Positions 9,982 through 19,927 are shown, counted from the first letter of the stretch. The stretch is DNA of 64,000 nt from CAIWHR01 sp963823215 (GCA_963823215.1 CAWGKT010000017.1:62001-126000), one strand, 5' to 3'. Made by a program: numbers and translations. The notes: generated from the letters alone by a model not told the origin.

Positions 9982-11202
9982 CTACATCTGCGCGGTCTTG
10001 ACGAGGGTCCCCGGCTTCAGGTCCACCGGTGGCTTCAGCACGACTTTTTCGCCCGACTGCAGGGCACCCGCAATCGCCACGAGATCGCCGAGCCTCATTC
10101 CGCGCACGACCGGAATCTCCGCCACCTTGCCGTCGCGAATCACGAACAGCGTGGTCGCGGCATCGCGCACGACGAGCGCGTCCGGATTCACAGCGAGCAG
10201 CGCCTGCTGTTGCTCGGCCGTCACCTCCTGTGTCAGGAACGACACCTTCGCGCTCATGTCCGGGAGGATGCGCGGGTCGATCGCGTCGAACTGCACCTTG
10301 GTCATCACGGTCGCCTTAGCGCGGTCGACGGTGGGCACCATCCGGCTGACGCGGCCGCGAAAGCGCGTATCGGGCAGCGCGTCAAGCGTGATTTCGCAGG
10401 GCTGGCCGACTCTGATCTTGGCGAGGCTCGATTCGGATACGTCCGCCTCGACCTCGAGCGTGCTCATGTCGGCCATGCTGACGACGGCGCCCTTGGAGTC
10501 TGCCGCCGATGAGAACGGCGTCACCATGTCGCCGACGTTGGCAGCCTTCGCCACGATCACGCCATCGAACGGCGCCCGGATCACCGTGTAGTCGACCGCG
10601 ACCTGGGCATTGCGCGCATTCGCCTCGGCCACCGCGATCCCGGCGTTCGCGCTGGCGATGCCGGCGACGGCGCGATCCGCGCGCATCTGCGCGGTGTCGA
10701 GCGCTGCCTGCGCCAGGAATCCCTTGGCGACCAGATCCTGGTTGCGCTTCAACTGCGCACTTGCATCCCGTTCCTCGGCTCGCGCCTGCTCGAGCGCGGC
10801 GCGCGCCGCGCGGACGGCGGCTTCTGCGCTCTGCGCTTGCGCGATGACGTCGCGGTTGTCGAGGCGGGCGATCACTTCGCCGGATTTGACCTTCGATCCT
10901 TCGGCGACGCCGAGCCACTCGAGGCGCCCGGTCGCCTTCGATGCGATGGCCGCCTTGCGCTGCGCGACGACATAGCCGGTGGCGTTCAGGACCACATGCT
11001 GCTGTGATGGATACGACGTCACGACTGTGGTCGCCTGGACCGTCACCGGATGCGGCTGCGCTGCGTACCAGGCTGCACTCACGGCGGCGGCGACGGCGAC
11101 GCCACCGAGCCACAGCCGTTTCCGGCGGCGCGTAGCCCTGACCGGCGCGAGGCTGCGGTCGATCCTGAGCTTGGCGATGTCGGGTTGCGGTGAGGGGGTC
11201 AT
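9982..11202 (-). CDS. HlyD/MacA-family periplasmic adaptor (membrane fusion protein)
   Basis: Periplasmic adaptor expected to bridge the inner-membrane ABC exporter to the outer membrane or to receive its substrate. The protein has a short cytoplasmic N-terminus, one membrane segment (LWLGGVAVAAAVSAAWYAA, about residues 31-49), a biotinyl-lipoyl-like half (KATGRLEWLGVAEGSKVKSG) and a coiled-coil hairpin (about residues 125-190). The second lipoyl half and beta-barrel follow (VDYTVIRAPFDGVIVAKAAN). ATG 11202 was preferred to an in-frame ATG at 11229, because the homologous N-terminus begins near there. It is probably the first gene of the MacB-like export operon. Confidence 0.87.
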   Translation of the reverse strand: MTPSPQPDIAKLRIDRSLAPVRATRRRKRLWLGGVAVAAAVSAAWYAAQPHPVTVQATTVVTSYPSQQHVVLNATGYVVAQRKAAIASKATGRLEWLGVAEGSKVKSGEVIARLDNRDVIAQAQSAEAAVRAARAALEQARAEERDASAQLKRNQDLVAKGFLAQAALDTAQMRADRAVAGIASANAGIAVAEANARNAQVAVDYTVIRAPFDGVIVAKAANVGDMVTPFSSAADSKGAVVSMADMSTLEVEADVSESSLAKIRVGQPCEITLDALPDTRFRGRVSRMVPTVDRAKATVMTKVQFDAIDPRILPDMSAKVSFLTQEVTAEQQQALLAVNPDALVVRDAATTLFVIRDGKVAEIPVVRGMRLGDLVAIAGALQSGEKVVLKPPVDLKPGTLVKTAQM

Positions 11203-11301
11203 CGCGGGCGGGATCGAGCTTCCAGGCAAAAATGCGCCGGCATCAGCGCCGGCGCAGGCGCATTCTACTCCGCGCGCCGGTGCGCCCTCGGTGCCGGTCT
11301 C

Positions 11302-12243
11302 CTAGCCGCCTTCGAGCGGAATCGGCTCGGATGGAGTACGCTCGCCGCGACGGTTTGCACGCCATGCCAAGAGCGACATGACGACGAGGCCGGCGCCGAT
11401 GCAGCCGATGCCGATCCACTCGCTCTCCGACAGTCGCTCGCCGAACACCGCCATCGACGACAGGAGCGCGATGACCGGGATGGCCAGCAAGTTGAGCGAT
11501 GCCGTGCCCGCGGTGAGAAAGCGCAGCACGCCGATCCATAGCACAAAGCCGAAGCCAGACGCTACTGCGCCGGTCCACAGCAACAACCCGACGTAGGTCA
11601 CGCTCCAATGCGTGTCCGGCAGCGGCAGCGCAAGCGGCAGCAGGCACAGCGGCAGAATCCCGATGAGCATCTGCCACGCGATGAAATTGAGCATGTCGAA
11701 GCCGCGTACGCGCTGAAAATGCTTCATCGCGATCGTCCCGCACGCCCAGCCGAAGCCCGACAGCACGGCCCACGCCTTGGACTCGAGCTCGCCCTCCCAA
11801 TGCCAGGGTTCGATGACGAGCGTAAGCCCGACGAAGGCGAGTGCGAGGGCGATCCACTGGACGCCGCGCACGCGCTCGCCGAGGACCGGCCAGGCCAGGA
11901 GCACAGTCCAGAACGGCATTGTGAACACGAGAACCGCCGCGCGGCCCGCGCCGCCGTCCGCAATTGCCATCGTGGTGGAGCCCATGTTGACCGTCGTCTG
12001 GAAGAATCCGGTGACTGCGACCGCCACCCACGATTCCGGCAGCAGGCGACGGCGCCGGAGGACAAGGACCGCGAACAGCACGCCAATGGCGACCCACGTG
12101 CGCTCAATGTTGAAAGTGATCGGATGCGCATGGGTCAGCGCCAGCTTCATGGCAACCCAGTTGGTGCCGAAGAGTGCCGTGAGCACTCCGAGCGCTACAT
12201 AGGCGCCGCGCTGCGACTGCACGGAAAAGTGCCGCGCGATCAT
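11302..12243 (-). CDS. EamA/DMT-superfamily transporter
   Basis: Second EamA-type permease of the window, 313 residues with ten predicted membrane segments in two repeats (GVLTALFGTNWVAMKLALTH opens the first; the second starts near SKAWAVLSGFGWACGTIAMK). It probably exports a metabolite or amino acid; the substrate is unknown. The frame is open upstream to 12357, but the extra sequence is arginine-rich and unlike a membrane-protein N-terminus, so the ATG at 12243 was chosen. It follows the alpha/beta hydrolase gene after 114 bases on the same strand. Confidence 0.83.
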   Translation of the reverse strand: MIARHFSVQSQRGAYVALGVLTALFGTNWVAMKLALTHAHPITFNIERTWVAIGVLFAVLVLRRRRLLPESWVAVAVTGFFQTTVNMGSTTMAIADGGAGRAAVLVFTMPFWTVLLAWPVLGERVRGVQWIALALAFVGLTLVIEPWHWEGELESKAWAVLSGFGWACGTIAMKHFQRVRGFDMLNFIAWQMLIGILPLCLLPLALPLPDTHWSVTYVGLLLWTGAVASGFGFVLWIGVLRFLTAGTASLNLLAIPVIALLSSMAVFGERLSESEWIGIGCIGAGLVVMSLLAWRANRRGERTPSEPIPLEGG

Positions 12244-12357
12244 GCGGGTGTCCTTGGCCCCGCGGCCGTCATCAACGTGCCGCCGCGTTTGCGGCGGCAG
12301 CCACGGCGCCGTCACCCGACAGAAGTGCCGTTCCTGTCGCCGCACGGACGGGGGCAC

Positions 12358-13251
12358 TCATTGCGCGAGAAACGCTTCCATCGCCGCCGCCACGGCGGCC
12401 GGCTGGTCGTGGTGGAGCATATGACCGGCATCGGCGATCGTCACCATTCGCCCGTGCGGGATGTGCGCGAGCCGCCGCCTGATCCCGGCGAAACTCTCGG
12501 TCGCACCCTCGCCTTCGGGATGATCGTCGAGCCACTTCGGTATGTCCGACTCCGCTGCGGCGATCCATAGCGTCGGCGCCTTGATGTTGCGCCACGTGGC
12601 GTAGGTCTCCTCGATCCGGTAAACCGTCGGAAACGGCAGCTTGTGCCGCGGGTCCGAGGCGAGACGGACGCGCCCGTCCGGAAGGGCTTCGGCCCAGTGC
12701 GCGGCAAGAAACAGCGCCTTGTCTCGCGGAAGGCGCGGATTGTTCTTCTGCAGCCGGCCGGCAACCGCCTCGAAGCTCGCATAGGTGGCGAAAACCTGCG
12801 GCGTCGCCAGCGCGTCCAGCCATTTCGCGAACTTGGCCGGCGCCTGCGCCGAATCTTCGGCGCGAATGCCGAACCCGTCGAGCGAGATCACCGTGCGGGC
12901 TCGATCCGCGCGCACGCCGGCGTAGTGCAGCACGACATTGCCGCCGAGGCTGTGGCCGGCGAGATTGACGGCTTCGTCCGGCGCGAACGCCTGCAGCAAC
13001 GCCTCGAGATCCGCGATGTAGTCCGCATACCAGTAGCCCTGCGGCTGCCACGCGCTCTTGCCGTAGCCGCGCAGGTCCGGCGCGATCACATGCCACTCGC
13101 GGACCAGCGAGTCCACCAGGAACTGGAACGACGCCGCGACATCCATCCAGCCGTGCAGCAGGAACAGCTTCGGCGCCGCGGGATCGCCCCACGTCAGCAC
13201 GTGCGTGTCGAGACCGCGCAGCACGACGCGATGCGAGCGAAACGGCTTCAT
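12358..13251 (-). CDS. Alpha/beta-fold hydrolase
   Basis: Soluble serine hydrolase of 297 residues. The oxyanion-hole region is LFLLHGWMD and the nucleophile elbow is AGHSLGGN. A candidate acid lies near AAESDIP, and the catalytic histidine is in ADAGHMLHHDQP near the C-terminus. The cap region lies between about residues 130 and 210. Substrate is unknown. The frame is open upstream to 13932, but that overlaps the lipoprotein gene and dnaE on the other strand and carries no homology. The chosen start MKPFRSHRVVLRGLDTHVLT matches the first beta-strands of the fold. Confidence 0.85.
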   Translation of the reverse strand: MKPFRSHRVVLRGLDTHVLTWGDPAAPKLFLLHGWMDVAASFQFLVDSLVREWHVIAPDLRGYGKSAWQPQGYWYADYIADLEALLQAFAPDEAVNLAGHSLGGNVVLHYAGVRADRARTVISLDGFGIRAEDSAQAPAKFAKWLDALATPQVFATYASFEAVAGRLQKNNPRLPRDKALFLAAHWAEALPDGRVRLASDPRHKLPFPTVYRIEETYATWRNIKAPTLWIAAAESDIPKWLDDHPEGEGATESFAGIRRRLAHIPHGRMVTIADAGHMLHHDQPAAVAAAMEAFLAQ

Positions 13252-13307
13252 CGCCCGTGGCGCGGTCCCGCCGGATGCGTCCGGTGATCCGTTCGGGCTG
13301 CCATGGC

Positions 13308-13601
13308 TCACTTCTTTTTGCACAGCGCAAGTCCGTCGGACCAGCCCGTGCGGTAGTTGCCGTCGGCGCCGTAGCGCACGGCGTCCTTGCGCTCGGGTCC
13401 GGTCGCACTCGCGCAGCCGTCCGCGTAGCCCTGCCGGTAGGGGAGCGGAAAGCCGGAAAGATTCACGGCGGGCGCCGGCGGCTCGACATTGACGGGCAGA
13501 GGCGGCGCAGTCGGCCGCGTCGCGCCGTCCGGCGGCGTCCCAAAAGGACTCGTTCCCGTCTGCGCGCAGCCTCCGATTATCAGCGCCAGCACGATCAGCA
13601 T
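13308..13601 (-). CDS. Small putative lipoprotein
   Basis: A 97-residue product starting MLIVLALIIGGCAQTG, a short signal peptide with a plausible lipobox (IGGC), so the mature protein would be lipid-anchored at Cys12. The rest is proline-rich followed by a conserved-looking end (PYRQGYADGCASATGPER) in the style of GxxDGC small lipoproteins. Function is unknown. An ATG 37 codons upstream is possible but would bury the lipobox. It is divergent from dnaE, with start codons 110 bases apart. Confidence 0.68.
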   Translation of the reverse strand: MLIVLALIIGGCAQTGTSPFGTPPDGATRPTAPPLPVNVEPPAPAVNLSGFPLPYRQGYADGCASATGPERKDAVRYGADGNYRTGWSDGLALCKKK

Positions 13602-13680
13602 CGACGCAGGACGCGAACCGGCAGAACGGACGGCGGAGAATCGACGGGGCAAAGAAGCAAACGCGGCGAGGGGATCGGGG

Positions 13681-13686
13681 TAAAAT
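13681..13686 (+). promoter_or_regulatory. Candidate -10 element of the dnaE promoter
   Basis: TAAAAT sits 25 bases before the dnaE ATG in the divergent region between the lipoprotein gene and dnaE. No good -35 box is visible 17 bases upstream, so the assignment is tentative. Confidence 0.35.
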
Positions 13687-13710
13687 TCTAGCATCCTTTC
13701 GAATGCGCTC

Positions 13711-16700
13711 ATGGCCGCACCCCACTTCGTTCATCTGCGCCTGCACAGCGAATTCTCGATCGTCGACGGCACCGTGCGCATCGACGACGGCATCGCGGCG
13801 GCGGTGGCGGATGCAATGCCCGCGCTCGCTGTCACCGACCTCGCCAACGCGTTCGGCCTCGTCAAGTTCTACCGCGCGGCGCGCGCGCGGGGGGTCAAGC
13901 CGATCATCGGCTGCGACGTCTGGCTCACACACGAGGCCGAACGCGACCAGCCGTTCCGGGCGCTGCTGCTTGCGCAGTCACGCGCCGGCTACCTGCGGCT
14001 GTCCGCGTGGCTGACGCGCGCGTACCGCAGCAACCAGCACCGCGGCCGGGCGGAACTGAAGCGCGACTGGTTCGCCGAAGGCACCGACGGGCTGATCGCG
14101 CTGTCCGGTGCCCGGGACGGCGAAGTGGGCGCCGCGCTGCTGCAGGGCAACGCCAGCGGCGCAGCGGCGGCGGCGCGCGCCTGGGCAAACCTCTTTCCGG
14201 GCCGCTATTACCTCGAAGTGCAACGCGCCGGCCGCGCCGACGACGACGCTCTCGTCGCCGCCACCGTGCGCGTCGGCAGCGAGCTCGGGCTGCCGGTGGT
14301 CGCGACGCACCCGGTGCAGTTCCTCCGCCGCGAGGACTTCCGCGCGCACGAGGCGCGCGTCTGCATCGCCGAGGGTCACCTGCTCGCGGACCCGCGGCGG
14401 CCGCGGCGTTTCACACCCGACCAGTACTTCAAGACACAGGCGGAGATGGTCGCGGAGTTCGGCGACCTGCCCGAGGCGCTCGCGAATGCAGTCGCGATCG
14501 CGCAGCGCTGCAATCTCGCGATCCCGCTCGGGAAGAGCCACCTGCCCGACTTTCCGACGCCCGCCGGCGTCACGCTCGACGATCACCTGAAGAGCGAAGC
14601 CGCCGCCGGCCTGGAGCGCCGCCTCGGCCTGCTGTACCCCGATCCGGCGCTGCGCGACACAAAGCGGGCCGAGTACGTCGCGCGACTGGACTTCGAGACC
14701 AGGACCATCATCCAGATGGGCTTTGCCGGCTACTTCCTGATCGTCGCCGACTTCATCAACTGGGCCAAGGGCAATGGCGTCCCCGTCGGCCCCGGCCGCG
14801 GCTCGGGTGCAGGCTCGCTCGTCGCGTACGCGCTCGGGATCACCGATCTCGATCCCATCCACTACATGCTGCTGTTCGAGCGTTTCCTCAATCCCGAGCG
14901 CGTGTCGATGCCCGACTTCGACATCGACTTCTGCCAGGATGGTCGCGACCGCGTCATCGACTACGTGAAGAAGAAATACGGCGCGGATTCGGTGTCGCAG
15001 ATCGCGACGTTCGGCACGATGGCCGCCAAGGCCGCGGTCCGCGACGTCGGCCGCGTGCTCGACCTCCCCTACCTGTTCTGCGATGGCATCGCCAAGCTGA
15101 TTCCGTTCCAGGCCGGCAGGCAGATCACGCTCGCCGAGGCGCGCGCGCAGGAACCGCTGCTCGCCGAACGCGCGCAGAAGGAAGAGGAGGTCCGTGAGCT
15201 CCTGGAGCTCGCCGCATCGCTCGAGGGGCTCACGCGCAACGTCGGCATGCATGCCGGCGGCGTGCTGATCGCGCCGGGCCGGCTCACCGACTTCTGCCCC
15301 CTCTACACCCAGTCCGGATCCGACGCGATCGTCTCGCAGTTCGACAAGGACGACGTCGAGGCGGTCGGCCTCGTCAAATTCGACTTTCTTGGACTCACCA
15401 CGCTCACGATCCTCGACTGGACGCTGCGCTACGTGAAACGGCTCGACGCGCAAAGCGATCTCCGGCTCGAGTCACTGCCCCTCGACGACAAGGCGGCGTA
15501 CGAGATCTTCCGGACCGCGAACACGGCGGCCGTGTTCCAGTTCGAATCGCACGGGATGCGCAACCTCGTCACCCAGGCACCGCCGACTCGCCTCGAGGAC
15601 ATCATCGCCGAGGTCGCGCTCTATCGGCCGGGACCGATGGAGCTGATCCCCACGTATACCGCGCGCAAGGCCGGACGCGAGCACTTCGAATATGTCGACC
15701 GGCGGCTCGAGCCGATCCTCAGCCCGACCTACGGCGTCATGGTGTACCAGGAACAGGTGATGCAGATCGCGCAGGTGATCGGCGGGTACACGCTGGGCGC
15801 CGCCGACGTGCTGCGCAAGGCGATGGGCAAGAAGGACAAGGACGAGATGGCGCGGCACCGCGACGTCTTCGTTGCCGGCGCGGAAAGGAACGGCGTGCCG
15901 AGGCCGAAGGCCACGGCGCTGTTCGACCTGATGGAGAAGTTCGCCGGCTACGGCTTCAACAAGTCGCACGCAGCTGCGTACGCGCTCATCGCCTACCAGA
16001 CCGCGTATCTGAAGGCGCATCACCCGGCGGCCTTCATGGCGGCCAACCTGTCGCTGGTGATGGACGACACCGACAAGGTGCGTGCGCTCTACGATGACGC
16101 GGTCGCGAACGGCCTCGCGATCCTGCCGCCCGACGTGAACGCGTCGAACTACCGGTTCGAGCCCGTCGACCGCCAGCGGATCCGCTACGGGCTCGGCGGG
16201 ATCAAGGGCACGGGCGAGCAGGCCGTCGCAGCAATCGTCGCCGCGCGTGCTGCGGGCGGCGCATTCGTCGACCTGTTCGATTTCTGCCGGCGCGTCGACA
16301 AGCGCCATGTCAATCGCCGCGCCGTCGAGGCGCTGATCCGCGCCGGTGCGTTCGACGCCGTCGAGCCCCGCCGCTCGATGCTCTTCGCTTCGGTCGGCAT
16401 CGCCTTGAGCGAGGCGGAAAAGGCCGAACGCGCGGCTGCGCAGGTGTCGCTGTTCGGCGATTCCCGCGCGGAGACGGGCCACGCGCTCGTCGCCGCGCGC
16501 GAGTGGACGGAAACCGAGCGGCTGGGCCACGAGAAGGCGGCGCTCGGGTTCTACCTGTCGGGACATCTCTACACGGCGTTCGCGCGCGAGTTGTCGTCCC
16601 TCATCCGGCAGCCGCTGTCCGGCCTGCTGCCCAGCCGTGAGCCGGTGCTGATCGCCGGCATCGTGATGGCGATCCGCATGCAGAATTCCCGGCGCGGAAA

Positions 16701-17142
16701 GATGGCGATCGCCACGCTCGACGACGGCGGCGGGTCGGCCGAGGTCGTCGTGTACAGCGAGGTCTTCGATACGGCGCGCCACCTGCTGCGCGAGGATCAG
16801 CTCGTCGTCATCGAGGCCAAGGTCGCGCCGCGCACTGGCGACGACGGCCAGGCGCAGGGACTGCGCATCGCGGCCGAGGCCGTGCACGACATCGCGGCGA
16901 TCCGCAAGCGCTATGCGAAGAGCCTCCGCCTCGCGTGCAACGGCGGCGCCGACGCCGCGCGCCTCGCCGAGATGCTGACACCGTTCCGCAATGGCAGCTG
17001 CCCGATCGTCGTCGAGTACAGGAATGGCGGCGTCGGGGGCGAGCTCGAGCTGCCCGACGCGTGGCGCGTCAATCTCGAGGATCCGCTGCTCGCGCGACTG
17101 AAGGACTGGCTCGCCCCGGAAAACGTGCAGGTCGTGTATTGA
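13711..17142 (+). CDS. dnaE: DNA polymerase III alpha subunit
   Basis: Replicative polymerase catalytic subunit, 1143 residues, slightly below the usual DnaE length of about 1160. The PHP domain opens with FVHLRLHSEFSIVDGTVRID. The palm contains GPGRGSGAGSLVAYAL and the catalytic aspartates in MPDFDIDFCQDGRDR (about residues 401-415). The fingers carry KFAGYGFNKSHAAAYALIAY, followed by a helix-hairpin-helix region and an OB fold (VLIAGIVMAIRMQNSRRGKM). It has its own short promoter region and no co-directional neighbours. The long open frame on the opposite strand is a high-GC shadow. Confidence 0.97.
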   Translation: MAAPHFVHLRLHSEFSIVDGTVRIDDGIAAAVADAMPALAVTDLANAFGLVKFYRAARARGVKPIIGCDVWLTHEAERDQPFRALLLAQSRAGYLRLSAWLTRAYRSNQHRGRAELKRDWFAEGTDGLIALSGARDGEVGAALLQGNASGAAAAARAWANLFPGRYYLEVQRAGRADDDALVAATVRVGSELGLPVVATHPVQFLRREDFRAHEARVCIAEGHLLADPRRPRRFTPDQYFKTQAEMVAEFGDLPEALANAVAIAQRCNLAIPLGKSHLPDFPTPAGVTLDDHLKSEAAAGLERRLGLLYPDPALRDTKRAEYVARLDFETRTIIQMGFAGYFLIVADFINWAKGNGVPVGPGRGSGAGSLVAYALGITDLDPIHYMLLFERFLNPERVSMPDFDIDFCQDGRDRVIDYVKKKYGADSVSQIATFGTMAAKAAVRDVGRVLDLPYLFCDGIAKLIPFQAGRQITLAEARAQEPLLAERAQKEEEVRELLELAASLEGLTRNVGMHAGGVLIAPGRLTDFCPLYTQSGSDAIVSQFDKDDVEAVGLVKFDFLGLTTLTILDWTLRYVKRLDAQSDLRLESLPLDDKAAYEIFRTANTAAVFQFESHGMRNLVTQAPPTRLEDIIAEVALYRPGPMELIPTYTARKAGREHFEYVDRRLEPILSPTYGVMVYQEQVMQIAQVIGGYTLGAADVLRKAMGKKDKDEMARHRDVFVAGAERNGVPRPKATALFDLMEKFAGYGFNKSHAAAYALIAYQTAYLKAHHPAAFMAANLSLVMDDTDKVRALYDDAVANGLAILPPDVNASNYRFEPVDRQRIRYGLGGIKGTGEQAVAAIVAARAAGGAFVDLFDFCRRVDKRHVNRRAVEALIRAGAFDAVEPRRSMLFASVGIALSEAEKAERAAAQVSLFGDSRAETGHALVAAREWTETERLGHEKAALGFYLSGHLYTAFARELSSLIRQPLSGLLPSREPVLIAGIVMAIRMQNSRRGKMAIATLDDGGGSAEVVVYSEVFDTARHLLREDQLVVIEAKVAPRTGDDGQAQGLRIAAEAVHDIAAIRKRYAKSLRLACNGGADAARLAEMLTPFRNGSCPIVVEYRNGGVGGELELPDAWRVNLEDPLLARLKDWLAPENVQVVY

Positions 17143-17176
17143 CCCGCGCCGACCGTGGCCGGCACCAGACCCAGCG

Positions 17177-18754
17177 TCAATTTGCGAAGAGTTTCTGCCG
17201 CAGTTCCGTCTTGAGCACCTTGCCGGTGTTGTTCTTGGGCAGGGCGTCGAGAAAGACGTAGTCCTTCGGCCGCTTGAACCGCGCGATGTGGCCGAGGCAC
17301 AGCGCATCGAGCGAGCGCAGCAGGCCATGCCGCGCTTCCGAAGTGGCGGGCGGCCCGCCGCGGGCGACGACGCAGGCGATCACCTCCTCGCCCCAGTCGG
17401 AGTGTGGGCGACCGATGACGGCGACCTCGGCGACGTCAGGGTGCAGCAGCAGGACTTCCTCCACTTCGCGCGGATAGACGTTCGCGCCGCCGCTGATGAT
17501 GAGATCCTTCGAGCGATCCTTGAGCGTGAGGTAGCCGTTGCCGTCGAGGCTGCCGACATCGCCCGTGTGCAGCCAGCCGTTGGCCAGCGCGCGGCGGCTT
17601 GCGTCCGCATTCATCCAGTAGCCCTGCATCACCGCTGGACCGCGTACAAGCACTTCGCCGATTTCACCGGCGGGCACGGCACCGTCGTCCGCGTCGCCGA
17701 CGCGCACCTCCATCCCTGTCTGGGCAACGCCCACCGAGCCCAGCCGCGCGTCGTCGCCGCGCGCGATGGCCTCGGCGATGAGCGTGCGGCTCATCGCGGT
17801 GATCGTCATCGGCGACTCGCCCTGGCCGTAGATCTGCGCAAGCCGCGGACCAAGCGCGGCGAATGCTGACTTGGCATCGGCGACGTACATGGGCCCTCCG
17901 CCATAGACAATGCACTTCAGCCGGTCGAGTCGCGCAGTACCGAGTGCGGGTGCCGTCACGAGGCGGTTCACCATCGTCGGCGCGGCGAAGAAACACGCGC
18001 GGTCCCATGCGTCGAGCAGCCGGCAGATCTCGTCGGGGTCGAAGCCACCCGATTCCGGGACGACGTTGACCGCGCCCGCTTCCACATGCGGCAGGACGTA
18101 CAGCCCCGAGCCGTGCGACAGCGGGGCCGGATGCAACAACGCGTCCCCCGGGGCCACCGCCTCGACACAGGCGAGGAAGCATCGGCTCATTGCCCGCAGG
18201 TTGCCGTGCGAGATCACGACACCCTTCGGCCGCCCCGTCGTGCCGCTGGTGTAGAAAAGCCACGCCGGATCGGCGGTGGTGCACGTTGCCAGGTCCGATG
18301 GCGGCGCACCCGCGAACAGCCCCGCATATTCGGCCGCGCCCAACTCGACGACGCGATCGAGGCGGAACCCGCCATCGCCGCCGCCGAGCGCGAGGTGCCA
18401 CGCGGCGTCGACGAACGCCCAGCGCGCGCCGCAGTTCGCAAGCACGTAGGCAAGCTCCTTCGGATGGAGCTTCGAGTTGACAGGAACCGCGACGAGGCCC
18501 GCCCACCAGCAGCCGAACAGCGTCTCGATGTACGCAGGGCCATTGCGCGAGACGAGCGCGACACGCTCGCCGCGCGCCAGCCCCGCCGCTGCGAACGCGC
18601 CGGCCAGCCGTGCAGCTCGCGCCGCCAGAGTCGCGAAGTCGCAAAGCACGCCGCCCCCTAGCGCCACCGCCGGCAACCGCGGCCATTCGCGCGCGCTGCG
18701 CTCGAGCAGCGCTGCCACGTTCGCGTTCGACAATGGGGGCACGGCGGGCGTCAC
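17177..18754 (-). CDS. AMP-dependent acyl-CoA synthetase/ligase
   Basis: ANL-superfamily enzyme that activates a carboxylic acid as its adenylate and then as CoA thioester. The P-loop-like motif YTSGTTGRPKGVVISHG, the GQGESP hinge region, the LHTGDVGSLDGNGYLTLKDR core and the C-terminal catalytic lysine in PKNNTGKVLK are all present. The frame extends to an ATG at 18829. The GTG at 18754 was preferred because family homology begins about 12 residues after it and because the longer form would nearly reach the divergent oxidoreductase gene. Chain-length or aromatic specificity cannot be told. Confidence 0.87.
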   Translation of the reverse strand: MTPAVPPLSNANVAALLERSAREWPRLPAVALGGGVLCDFATLAARAARLAGAFAAAGLARGERVALVSRNGPAYIETLFGCWWAGLVAVPVNSKLHPKELAYVLANCGARWAFVDAAWHLALGGGDGGFRLDRVVELGAAEYAGLFAGAPPSDLATCTTADPAWLFYTSGTTGRPKGVVISHGNLRAMSRCFLACVEAVAPGDALLHPAPLSHGSGLYVLPHVEAGAVNVVPESGGFDPDEICRLLDAWDRACFFAAPTMVNRLVTAPALGTARLDRLKCIVYGGGPMYVADAKSAFAALGPRLAQIYGQGESPMTITAMSRTLIAEAIARGDDARLGSVGVAQTGMEVRVGDADDGAVPAGEIGEVLVRGPAVMQGYWMNADASRRALANGWLHTGDVGSLDGNGYLTLKDRSKDLIISGGANVYPREVEEVLLLHPDVAEVAVIGRPHSDWGEEVIACVVARGGPPATSEARHGLLRSLDALCLGHIARFKRPKDYVFLDALPKNNTGKVLKTELRQKLFAN

Positions 18755-18868
18755 GATGGGCGATGGACCGGTGCTGACATGACTGAAGCGGAAGTCTAGC
18801 GCAACGAGATCGGGCCACGGGCGGCCCATCGGCTAGAATCGCCGGCAGTCCCCTCCCCCGGAGCCGCC

Positions 18869-19879
18869 ATGCCGATCGCCCGCCCCCTTCCCGCCACCAT
18901 GCGCTACATCGCCGCGCGCGAACCAGGCCCGCCCGACGTGCTCGCGCTCGCCAATGGCCCGGTGCCCGCGCCGAAGCCGGACGAGGTGCTGATCGAAGTG
19001 AGTAATGCCGGCGTGAACAGGCCCGACTGCGCGCAGCGTGCCGGCACCTACCCGCCGCCGCCGGACGCGTCGCCGGTCATCGGCCTCGAAGTCGCGGGGG
19101 TGGTTGTCGCCTGCGGGAGCAACGTCACGTCGTGGCACGTGGGCGACGCCGTGTGCGCGCTGACGCCCGGTGGCGGCTACGCCGAATACTGCACGACTCC
19201 CGCGGCGTTCTGCCTGCCGATCCCGAACGGCCTGACCCCGCTGGAAGCCGCGAGCCTGCCGGAGAATTACTTCACGGTCTGGAACAACCTCTTCGACCGC
19301 GGTCGCCTGAAGTGCGGCGAGACGGTGCTCATTCACGGGGGCTCGAGCGGGATCGGTCTCACCGCCATCCAGCTCGCGAAACAGATCGACGCCACGGTGT
19401 TCACGACGGTCGGCAGCGACGACAAGGCTGCGTATTGCCGCTCGCTCGGCGCGGACCACGCGCTCAACTACCGGACGCAGGACTTCGTCGCAGAGATCGC
19501 GCGGATCACCGGGAAGCGCGGCGTCGACGTCGTGCTCGACATGGTCGGCGGCGATTACATCGAGAAGAACCTGAAGTGCCTCGCGCTTGAAGGACGACTG
19601 CTCATCATCGCCTTCCTGCACGGCGGGCGCGTCGAGGTCGACTGGCGGCCGATCATGATGAAGCGCCTGACCGTCACCGGTTCCACGCTGCGCGCGAGCC
19701 CGACCGAGCGCAAGGCTGCGATCGCGGGCTCGCTGCGCGAAAACGTCTGGCCCCTGCTCGAGAGCGGCGAGGTGAAGCCCGTCGTCCACCGCGTGTTTCC
19801 GCTGGCCGAGGCCGCCGCCGCGCACGCGCTGATGGAATCCTCGCAGCACGTCGGCAAGATCATGCTGGCCGTGCGCTGA
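18869..19879 (+). CDS. NAD(P)H quinone oxidoreductase, zinc-less MDR family
   Basis: Medium-chain reductase of 336 residues close to the PIG3/Qor branch. The GroES-like N-terminal domain contains NAGVNRPDCAQRAGTYPPPP, and the Rossmann domain has HGGSSGIGLTAIQLAKQ. Zinc-ligand residues of alcohol dehydrogenases are not evident. The likely start could also be the ATG 10 codons inside (MRYIAAREPG). It is divergent from the acyl-CoA ligase gene and followed by a convergent dehydrogenase. The three together suggest lipid or acyl metabolism, but this is only contextual. Confidence 0.88.
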   Translation: MPIARPLPATMRYIAAREPGPPDVLALANGPVPAPKPDEVLIEVSNAGVNRPDCAQRAGTYPPPPDASPVIGLEVAGVVVACGSNVTSWHVGDAVCALTPGGGYAEYCTTPAAFCLPIPNGLTPLEAASLPENYFTVWNNLFDRGRLKCGETVLIHGGSSGIGLTAIQLAKQIDATVFTTVGSDDKAAYCRSLGADHALNYRTQDFVAEIARITGKRGVDVVLDMVGGDYIEKNLKCLALEGRLLIIAFLHGGRVEVDWRPIMMKRLTVTGSTLRASPTERKAAIAGSLRENVWPLLESGEVKPVVHRVFPLAEAAAAHALMESSQHVGKIMLAVR

Positions 19880-19927
19880 CGGGCAATGAGGACCACCCGC
19901 GTTTTCAAAAACGTGGGCTGTCCCCTG

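Noticed and set aside
15472..17328. 618-codon open frame antisense to dnaE
   Set aside because: High-GC shadow: composition is that of the complement of dnaE codons and it has no domain or start signal. Similar shadows exist antisense to the kefB-like gene, ruvB and rpoN.
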